From Elusimicrobiales bacterium (GTDB taxonomy: Bacteria > Elusimicrobiota > Elusimicrobia > Elusimicrobiales > Elusimicrobiaceae): a stretch of 10,831 bases of DNA. The position numbers were made by a program, and so were the translations under genes. Where the stretch lies: positions 1 through 10,831 of the forward strand of contig JAUNWB010000013.1 of the NCBI GenBank assembly GCA_030540535.1, in the 5' to 3' direction. Positions 6,338-10,831 of this stretch are shown piece by piece. The notes beneath the pieces were generated by a model. That model was not told the origin of the DNA, ran no database searches, and worked only from the letters and a program-made list of their open reading frames with translations. Positions within the stretch are counted from its first letter, which is position 1; every line of letters begins with the position of its first letter.

Positions 6338-7674
6338 TGGCTAACAACACAGTTGCAAATATCTTTAACGCCCCCGAACTCAAGAAGAGACTTCTCTTCT
6401 TGGTCGGGGCGTTGGCTGTTTTCCGGATTGCAGCCGCAATCCCAATACCCGGCATTAATACGGAAGTCTTGAAACAAATGTTTGCCGCGCACCAAAACGG
6501 TATTCTCGGATTCATGAATATCTTTTCGGGCGGCGCTTTGGGCAGATTTTCTATTTTGGCCTTGGGTATCATGCCGTACATTAACGCTTCCATTATCATG
6601 GGGTTGGTGCGCGGGGCTCATATTTTCCCGGCGCTGGACCGTATGCATAAAGAAGGTGAATCCGGCAGAAGAAAAGAAAACCAGATCACCCGTATTTTTG
6701 CACTGTTCTTGGCGTTGTTGCAAGGCTCTATGATGACGTTCGCCATCACGCGTATTGAAGGCGCGGGCGGCGTTTCGGCGGTGGTAAACCCGTCGTTTAT
6801 GTTTTTCGTTACCACGGTGTTAACGCTGGCCGCCGGCACGATGTTTGTGATGTGGCTCGGCGAACAGATTACCGAAAAAGGGGTGGGCAACGGTATTTCG
6901 CTCATCATTTTTGCCGGTATCGTGGACCGCTTGCCCAGCGCGATTATGGAAGTCGTCAAACGCGTGCAGACGGACGAAATGGACTTTTTCATGGCGCTCG
7001 TCATTTTTGGCGCGGCGGTTGTGATTACGGCTTTGGTGGTATGGCTGGAAACGGCCCAGCGCCAAATCCCGGTTCAATACGCCAAACGCCAGGTGGGGAA
7101 TAAAACCTACGGCGGGCAGACCAGCTATTTGCCGCTGAAGATTGACCAGAGCGGCGTAATCGCTGTAATCTTTGCCTCGTCTGTAATTTCTCTGCCGCTG
7201 ACGATTGCCAGCTTCAACCAGGAAGCCCCTTGGGCGCAGAAACTGTTGGAGTCTATGAACCATAGCAGCATTCTGTATATGCTGTTGTTCTCGGCTCTGA
7301 TTATTTTCTTCTGCTATTTCTACAACTCGATGACGATTAACCCGTCCGATTTGGCCGATAACATGAAGAAATGGGGCGGTTTCATCCCGGGCATTCGTCC
7401 CGGCGAACCCACGAAAAATTACATTGAATGGGTGATGAACCGTTTAACTTTCTGCGGCGCGATTTTTGTCTGTTTAATCGCGGTCCTGCCGGACTTCTTC
7501 CGCGCGCAGTTCAACGTAGACTTTTACTTCGGCGGTACGGCTTTGCTGATCGTCGTCGGCGTCGCGTTGGATACGGTTGGTCAGATTCAGGCGCACCTGT
7601 TGGCCCGCAATTATGAGCCTTTGATGAAAGGCTCGAAGAGAATTAAGGGCCGCTGGTTCAACGTCGGACAGTAA
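6337..7674 (+). CDS. secY: Protein translocase subunit SecY
   Basis: SecY is the channel of the Sec translocon in the cytoplasmic membrane, working with SecE, SecG, SecA and the ribosome. The 445-residue product has the expected ten hydrophobic spans (about 19-36, 72-92, 118-138, 152-173, 183-200, 217-236, 271-292, 310-330, 369-387, 398-415). Conserved words include ALGIMPYINASIIM (75-88), EGESGRRKENQ, WLGEQITEKGVGNGIS (173-188), the cytosolic loop word RQIPVQYAKR, and FIPGIRPGEPT (349-359). It overlaps rplO by one base with only a weak SD (AGAAG, 6324-6328), so it probably depends on re-initiation. It ends the first packed gene block. Confidence 0.98.
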   Translation: MANNTVANIFNAPELKKRLLFLVGALAVFRIAAAIPIPGINTEVLKQMFAAHQNGILGFMNIFSGGALGRFSILALGIMPYINASIIMGLVRGAHIFPALDRMHKEGESGRRKENQITRIFALFLALLQGSMMTFAITRIEGAGGVSAVVNPSFMFFVTTVLTLAAGTMFVMWLGEQITEKGVGNGISLIIFAGIVDRLPSAIMEVVKRVQTDEMDFFMALVIFGAAVVITALVVWLETAQRQIPVQYAKRQVGNKTYGGQTSYLPLKIDQSGVIAVIFASSVISLPLTIASFNQEAPWAQKLLESMNHSSILYMLLFSALIIFFCYFYNSMTINPSDLADNMKKWGGFIPGIRPGEPTKNYIEWVMNRLTFCGAIFVCLIAVLPDFFRAQFNVDFYFGGTALLIVVGVALDTVGQIQAHLLARNYEPLMKGSKRIKGRWFNVGQ

Positions 7675-7681
7675 TTTTTAC

Positions 7682-7771
7682 GGATTTTGGGGCACTTCTT
7701 TGTTGTGCGCTCCTTCACATAGCAAGTAAGTATGCTTCAGGAGCGCACGCCTAGAATTGCCCACAAAATCC
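7682..7771. repeat. Long interrupted inverted repeat downstream of secY
   Basis: The outer arms GGATTTTGGGGC (7682-7693) and GCCCACAAAATCC (7759-7771) pair over 12 positions with one bulged A (7763). The inner arms GTGCGCTCCT (7705-7714) and AGGAGCGCAC (7739-7748) pair perfectly over 10. A possible AGCA/TGCT stem lies inside the loop. As RNA this would be a hairpin of about 90 nt starting 7 nt after the secY stop. It might protect or end the upstream mRNA, or be a dispersed palindromic element; no T-run follows. Confidence 0.6.
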
Positions 7772-7793
7772 TAAAAAATTATTTCGCGAGCGT

Positions 7794-7829
7794 AGGTTTT
7801 TGAGGGCCTAAAATCCCCACAAAAATCCT
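7794..7829. repeat. Second imperfect inverted repeat in the secY-adk spacer
   Basis: AGG-TTTTTG (7794-7802) pairs with CAAAAA-T-CCT (7820-7829) with one bulged T, and GGG (7804-7806) can pair with CCC in 7815-7818. Its right arm CCCCACAAAAATCCT resembles the right arm of the preceding repeat (CCCACAAAATCCTA, 7760-7773), so the two may be diverged copies of one element. Confidence 0.5.
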
Positions 7830-7882
7830 TCACTATTGAAGTGACATTAGGATAAATTAGTTTTCCTTAAATTTAAAGATTT

Positions 7883-7888
7883 TTGACA
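7883..7888 (+). promoter_or_regulatory. Possible -35 box of an adk promoter
   Basis: TTGACA is an exact match to the bacterial housekeeping -35 consensus in an AT-rich setting about 83 nt before adk. No good -10 box lies 16-18 nt downstream: TATTTT at 7901 is too close and TTGAAT at 7911 is too far. It may be coincidence. A promoter here would make adk-map-infA and beyond a second transcription unit. Confidence 0.22.
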
Positions 7889-7901
7889 ATTTGCACAAAT
7901 T

Positions 7902-7939
7902 ATTTTGCGTTTGAATCTTACGGGGTTCAAACGCAAAGT
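7902..7939 (+). promoter_or_regulatory. Perfect 12-pair inverted repeat in the adk leader
   Basis: TTTGCGTTTGAA (7904-7915) and TTCAAACGCAAA (7926-7937) are exact reverse complements around a 10-nt loop (TCTTACGGGG); a G-U and an A-T pair can extend it to 7902-7939. It lies just after the TTGACA box and 14 nt before the adk SD region. It could be an operator, an mRNA hairpin controlling adk, or an imperfect terminator, since the sequence after it (GTTGTTTGTAATTT) is rich in T. Confidence 0.6.
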
Positions 7940-7970
7940 TGTTTGTAATTTGAAAGGTAGGTTTACAGAA

Positions 7971-8609
7971 GTGAACATTGTTTTAATGGGCTGCCCGGGC
8001 GCCGGTAAAGGCACCCAGTCGGCCAAATTGCAGCAGAAGTTTGATTTGTACCACATCTCCACGGGGGATGTTCTCCGGGCGGAAATCGCTTCCGGTTCGG
8101 AGTTAGGCAAAAAGATTGCCGCCATTATCAACGACGGTAATTTGGTGCCCGATGAACTGATGGTTTCCATGTTGGAAAAAATCGTCAGTGCGACGGAGAA
8201 AGGCATCATTTTCGACGGTTTCCCGCGCACCGTTGCGCAGGCCGAAGCGTTAGACGCTATGATGAAACGCTTGAACCGCGAAATTACCGAAGTCGTAATG
8301 ATTGATTTGCCGGAAAGCGAAGTCGTCAGCCGCATTTCTTCGCGCCGCCAATGCAAAAAATGCGGGGAAATCCTGCATGTTGATTTGAACGCGCCGCTGA
8401 CTGCTTGTCCGGCGTGCGGCGGGGAATTATATTCCCGCCCGGACGACACTCCCGAACGCGTGAAACACCGCCTGGAAGTGTACCACCACGATACGCTGCC
8501 GGTAAAAAATTATTACCAAAACAGCGGTAAATACGTGGAAGTAAACGGGAATCAAAGCCCGGAACAAGTTTTTGAGGACCTGACCAAAGTCCTTGAGAAG
8601 GTAAAATGA
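7971..8609 (+). CDS. adk: Adenylate kinase, zinc-binding LID type
   Basis: Adenylate kinase catalyses ATP + AMP = 2 ADP in the cytosol and keeps adenine nucleotides in balance. The 212-residue product has the P-loop GCPGAGKGT (7-15), the AMP-binding STGDVLR (30-36), DGFPRT (82-87), and a long LID with four cysteines C128, C131, C146 and C149, as in Bacillus-type zinc-containing enzymes. After this come RPDDTPERVKHRL and the closing helix. The GTG at 7971 is the likely start because translation from it gives the standard MNIVLMG amino-terminus and TAGGT precedes it by 8 nt; an in-frame TTG at 7905 lies in an inverted repeat. It overlaps map by 4 nt (ATGA). Confidence 0.96.
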   Translation: MNIVLMGCPGAGKGTQSAKLQQKFDLYHISTGDVLRAEIASGSELGKKIAAIINDGNLVPDELMVSMLEKIVSATEKGIIFDGFPRTVAQAEALDAMMKRLNREITEVVMIDLPESEVVSRISSRRQCKKCGEILHVDLNAPLTACPACGGELYSRPDDTPERVKHRLEVYHHDTLPVKNYYQNSGKYVEVNGNQSPEQVFEDLTKVLEKVK

Positions 8610-9358
8610 TTGAAGTAAAAAACGAGCAAGAACTCCAAAAAATGCGTGCGGCCGGAAAAGTTACCGCGGCGGTCTTAAAACAAATGACCGAAATGGTACG
8701 CCCCGGCATCTCCACGCTGGAGTTGGACGCGGCCGCGGAAAAAACGATTCGCTCCTTCGGGGCGACGCCGCTTTTTCTGGGGTATTATGGGTTTCCGGGC
8801 AGCATTTGCGCTTCGGTAAACGAAGAAGTCGTGCATGGAATCCCAAAAAAAGATAGAATATTAAAGAGTGGTGATATTATCAGTATCGATACAGGAGCCC
8901 GCCTTGACGGCTTCTGTTCAGACGCCGCTGTCACCCTCGGCGTGGGAAAAGTTTCCGACGAAGCCCAAAGACTGATGGACGTAACCAAAAAGTCTTTATA
9001 TAAGGCAATCGGGCAAGTCAAACCGGGCAAACGTCTTGGCGACGTGCAGCACGCGGTGGAAACATTTGCCATGCTCCATAACATGGGCGTCGTGCGCGAT
9101 TATTGCGGGCACGGCATCGGGCGCAATATGCACGAGGAACCCAGCATTCCGAATTTCGGCAAGCCGGGAACCGGCCCCGTTTTAGAAGCGGGGATGGTGC
9201 TTGCGATTGAACCCATGCTTACTGCGGGAAGTTACAGAGTCAGGGAGCTGGAAGACGGTTGGACCGTTGTCACGCGTGACGGAAGTTACGCCGCGCATTT
9301 TGAACATACGGTGGCCGTAACGGCTAACGGCAGCGAAATTTTCACTGCCTTTGAATAA
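8606..9358 (+). CDS. map: Methionine aminopeptidase, type I
   Basis: Map removes the initiator methionine from new proteins when the second residue is small. The 250-residue product has all five metal ligands of the family: D95 and D106 ([16 protein letters not shown]), H169 ([14 protein letters not shown]), E202 (AIEPML) and E233 (HFEHTVAVT). Conserved His77 (VVHGIP) and His176 are also present. The length is that of short bacterial type I enzymes without an amino-terminal zinc finger. It starts in the adk stop (ATGA overlap) with AGAAGGT upstream, so the two are coupled. A short stretch at about 8843-8900 is richer in AT and in AGA, ATA and TTA codons than the rest. Confidence 0.98.
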   Translation: MIEVKNEQELQKMRAAGKVTAAVLKQMTEMVRPGISTLELDAAAEKTIRSFGATPLFLGYYGFPGSICASVNEEVVHGIPKKDRILKSGDIISIDTGARLDGFCSDAAVTLGVGKVSDEAQRLMDVTKKSLYKAIGQVKPGKRLGDVQHAVETFAMLHNMGVVRDYCGHGIGRNMHEEPSIPNFGKPGTGPVLEAGMVLAIEPMLTAGSYRVRELEDGWTVVTRDGSYAAHFEHTVAVTANGSEIFTAFE

Positions 9359-9367
9359 GCCGCCTGG

Positions 9368-9388
9368 CGCGTTTGAAGGATAAACGCG
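9368..9388 (+). promoter_or_regulatory. Small hairpin between map and infA
   Basis: CGCGTTT (9368-9374) pairs with AAACGCG (9382-9388) over seven bases around the loop GAAGGAT; CGC at 9361-9363 and GCG at 9389-9391 might extend it. A GT-rich stretch (GGTGTTTGTTCTGTG) follows, which is not a true T-run. It lies 10 nt after the map stop in a 71-nt spacer, so it could be an attenuator or a processing site. The word GCGTTTGAA in it also occurs in the adk leader repeat. Confidence 0.35.
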
Positions 9389-9429
9389 GCGGGTGTTTGT
9401 TCTGTGATTTAATCCGAACTCGGAGTCGT

Positions 9430-9642
9430 ATGAGCGATAAAATCGAAATTGAAGGTAAAGTCCTGGAAGCGCTGCCCAACGCGATGTTTAAAATTGAAAT
9501 ACCGGGCGGCAAAGTAATTCTGGGGCACATATCCGGCAAAATGAGAGTTCATCATATAAGAATTCTCCCGGGCGATAAAGTGAGATTGGAACTTTCCCCT
9601 TACGATTTGACCCGCGGCAGAATAACTTATAGGGAGAAATAA
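9430..9642 (+). CDS. infA: Translation initiation factor IF-1
   Basis: IF1 is a small OB-fold protein that occupies the A site of the small subunit during initiation and assists IF2 and IF3. The 70-residue product matches the family along its whole length: [40 protein letters not shown], and [15 protein letters not shown]. The ATG at 9430 is the start that gives the normal amino-terminus, with GGAG at 9422-9425, a close spacing. The reading frame stays open upstream to a TTG at 9373, but that extension (Cys-rich, KDKRGG) is unlike the family. rpmJ follows with no gap. Confidence 0.97.
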   Translation: MSDKIEIEGKVLEALPNAMFKIEIPGGKVILGHISGKMRVHHIRILPGDKVRLELSPYDLTRGRITYREK

Positions 9643-9756
9643 ATGAAAGTTAGAGCCAGTGTTAAAAAGATATGTCAAAAATGCAAAATCATTAAACGCA
9701 ACGGCGTAGTACGCGTGGTTTGCGAAGTCGCGAAACACAAACAACGCCAAGGTTAA
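9643..9756 (+). CDS. rpmJ: 50S ribosomal protein L36, zinc-binding form
   Basis: L36 is the smallest bacterial ribosomal protein and folds around one zinc ion in the large subunit. Translation from the ATG at 9643 gives 37 residues, the exact family length, starting [15 protein letters not shown] and ending AKHKQRQG. The zinc ligands C11, C14, C27 and H32 are all present. The start codon touches the infA stop, and AGGGAG at 9631-9636 inside infA is the SD. It is too short for many gene finders but certain from sequence and position. Confidence 0.96.
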   Translation: MKVRASVKKICQKCKIIKRNGVVRVVCEVAKHKQRQG

Positions 9757-9777
9757 TTTACAGGAGTTTTATAAGAT

Positions 9778-10152
9778 ATGGCTAGAGTCGCAGGTATTGA
9801 TTTACCGAAAAACAAAAGAATAGATGTCGCGTTGGAATACATTTATGGCATCGGCAAGAAAAACGCGAAAGAAGTGCTTGCCAAACTGGAAGGCCAGATT
9901 GACCCCGCCACCCGCGTCAAAGATTTGACGGAACAGCAGGCCGGTCTTCTCAACACCCTTTTGCAGAAGGAATACAAAGTGGAAGGTGAACTCCGCCGCG
10001 AAGTGGCGCAGAACATTCACCGTGCCATTGAAATCGGTTCCTATAAAGGCCAGCGCCACCGCCGCAACCTGCCGGTCCGCGGTCAGCGCACCAAAACCAA
10101 CAGCAGAACCCGCCGCGGCAGAAGAAAAACTGTGGGTTCCAAAACCAAATAA
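9778..10152 (+). CDS. rpsM: 30S ribosomal protein S13
   Basis: S13 lies in the small-subunit head, pairs with S19, and contacts the P-site tRNA and L5. The 124-residue product begins [26 protein letters not shown], has the helix-two-turns-helix region and the middle motif [46 protein letters not shown] run (given here only as landmarks: [16 protein letters not shown]) near the end, and closes with a Lys/Arg/Ser tail. AGGAG at 9762-9766 is the SD. The 21-nt leader is too short to hold the S4-binding pseudoknot known from the E. coli alpha operon. Confidence 0.97.
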   Translation: MARVAGIDLPKNKRIDVALEYIYGIGKKNAKEVLAKLEGQIDPATRVKDLTEQQAGLLNTLLQKEYKVEGELRREVAQNIHRAIEIGSYKGQRHRRNLPVRGQRTKTNSRTRRGRRKTVGSKTK

Positions 10153-10174
10153 ATTTTAGAAGGAATTTAACCAT

Positions 10175-10597
10175 ATGGCAGAAGAAAAAGTGACAACGGC
10201 CGCGCCGGCCCAAGCGCCCGCGGCGAAAGGCAAAAAGAAAAATTCGAAAGCGCCCGTTTTTGGCGTGGTGCATATTTACTGCTCGTTCAACAACACCATT
10301 GTAACGGTGTCGGACGATAAAGGCAACACGGTTGCTTGGTCCACCGCCGGTTCCCACGGCTTCAAAGGCACCAAGAAAAGCACCCCGTTCGCCGCGCAGA
10401 TTACCAGCAACAAAGCGGCCGAAAAAGCCGTCGCCATGGGTATGCGCGAAGTGGCCGTAAAGGTCTGCGGACCCGGTCAGGGCCGCGAAACGGCCGTCAG
10501 AGCCGTACAGCAAGCCGGACTTACCGTGTCTTCCATTAAAGACATCACCCCCATCCCCCACAACGGATGCAGACCGCCCAAAGCCAGGAGAGTATAA
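10175..10597 (+). CDS. rpsK: 30S ribosomal protein S11
   Basis: S11 is on the small-subunit platform near the E site and the anti-SD end of 16S rRNA. The 140-residue product has the conserved core from [19 protein letters not shown] through [14 protein letters not shown] to [17 protein letters not shown]. Within it [12 protein letters not shown] (99-110) is the RNA-contact motif. N130-G131 corresponds to the site that forms isoaspartate in E. coli S11. The first 25 or so residues are an Ala/Pro/Lys-rich extension with little family similarity. SD AGAAGGAA at 10158-10165 supports the start. rpsD follows after 5 nt. Confidence 0.97.
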   Translation: MAEEKVTTAAPAQAPAAKGKKKNSKAPVFGVVHIYCSFNNTIVTVSDDKGNTVAWSTAGSHGFKGTKKSTPFAAQITSNKAAEKAVAMGMREVAVKVCGPGQGRETAVRAVQQAGLTVSSIKDITPIPHNGCRPPKARRV

Positions 10598-10602
10598 GAT
10601 TT

Positions 10603-10831
10603 ATGTCTAGATATACAGGACCCAGCTGCAAAAAATGCAGAAAATTAGATTGCAAACTTTTCTTAAAAGGAACCAAGTGCTACACCAACTGCGTCATTGA
10701 CAAGTTGGCGGCCGTCACCAAACGCGGCGGCAAAGTCAGAAAAGCCAAAGTGTCCGAATACGGTATCCGCTTGCAGGAAAAACAGAAAGCCAAATTGCAG
10801 TCCGGCATGTCTGAAATTCCGTTCCGCAATA
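10603..10831 (+). CDS. rpsD: 30S ribosomal protein S4, amino-terminal part (cut by window end)
   Basis: S4 starts small-subunit assembly on the 5' domain of 16S rRNA and forms part of the mRNA entry channel. Only the first 76 residues are in the window. They begin MSRYTGPSCKKCRK, match the zinc-type S4 start with C9, C12, C26 and C30 (plus C17), then run on through LFLKGTKCYTNC and SEYGIRLQEKQKAKLQ to SEIPFRN. The familiar YPPGQHG-type segment is replaced by VTKRGGKVRKAKV, and the last cysteine spacing is CxxxC rather than the CxxxxC I recall for Thermus S4. AGGAG at 10586-10590 inside rpsK is the SD. The S4 RNA-binding domain lies beyond the edge. Confidence 0.93.
   Translation, partial: MSRYTGPSCKKCRKLDCKLFLKGTKCYTNCVIDKLAAVTKRGGKVRKAKVSEYGIRLQEKQKAKLQSGMSEIPFRN

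Larger units (their letters stand above)
7675..7970 (+). other. AT-rich intergenic spacer between secY and adk
   Basis: This is the only large non-coding stretch in the window. It holds no convincing gene. It contains a long two-part inverted repeat (7682-7771), a second imperfect inverted repeat with a similar right arm (7794-7829), a small five-pair hairpin (7828-7841), a TTGACA box (7883-7888), a 12-pair perfect inverted repeat (7904-7937) and the adk SD. None of the hairpins is followed by a clean run of T, so a standard intrinsic terminator is not obvious. Confidence 0.7.

Noticed and set aside
7682..7790. Intrinsic terminator after secY
   Set aside because: The long hairpin is followed by TAAAAAATTATTTCG, not a run of T, so it does not fit the standard terminator pattern; termination here remains possible by other means.
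7891..7908. Possible sigma-54 promoter (TTGCAC ... TTGC)
   Set aside because: The spacing between the two elements is 8 nt instead of the required 5, and the GG of the -24 element is missing.
7905..7970. 22-residue amino-terminal extension of adk from a TTG
   Set aside because: The TTG is inside the palindrome, lacks an SD, and the extension has no similarity to adenylate kinases, while the GTG at 7971 gives the standard start.
9373..9429. Extension of infA upstream to a TTG at 9373
   Set aside because: The ATG at 9430 yields the normal IF1 start with GGAG before it, and the extension overlaps a hairpin.
9757..9777. S4-binding pseudoknot in the rpsM leader as in E. coli
   Set aside because: Only 21 nt lie between rpmJ and rpsM, with no pseudoknot-forming arms.

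Overview
The window is one continuous + strand block of translation genes: the distal S10 cluster, the spc cluster and the proximal alpha cluster, in the usual bacterial order. It runs from the last codons of what is probably rplB, through rpsS-rplV-rpsC-rplP-rpmC-rpsQ-rplN-rplX-rplE-rpsN(type Z)-rpsH-rplF-rplR-rpsE-rplO-secY, then adk-map-infA-rpmJ-rpsM-rpsK, and is cut off inside rpsD. Every gene is recognisable by family and intact apart from the two edge fragments. I see no minus-strand gene, tRNA, rRNA, mobile element or CRISPR array.

The organism is a bacterium of roughly balanced GC that uses clear Shine-Dalgarno (SD) sites. The adk-map-infA-rpmJ-rpsM-rpsK-rpsD order after secY, the short zinc-binding S14 and the four-cysteine adenylate kinase resemble Gram-positive-type clusters. 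However, rpmD (L30) is missing between rpsE and rplO, which does not fit a typical Firmicute. My best guess is a less-studied phylum such as Elusimicrobiota; this is an inference from layout and general sequence feel and was not tested.

Layout: 1-3844 is tightly packed (gaps of 1-28 nt, SD sites often inside the preceding gene). A 73-nt gap at 3845-3917 before rpsH holds an orphan SD and a two-part hairpin next to the rpsH SD. Genes 3918-7674 are again packed, ending with rplO overlapping secY by one base. The only large spacer, 7675-7970, is AT-rich and full of inverted repeats; it separates the ribosomal-protein/secY unit from adk and may hold a repeat element plus adk control signals. adk and map overlap by 4 nt, a 71-nt spacer with a hairpin precedes infA, and infA to rpsD is packed again.

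Together the genes encode parts of both ribosomal subunits, the membrane channel for secreted and membrane proteins (SecY), the enzyme removing initiator methionine (Map), initiation factor IF1 and adenylate kinase. I found no new biological system. The points worth a second look are the non-coding spacers, the missing L30, an atypical S4 amino-terminus and some recurrent leader words.
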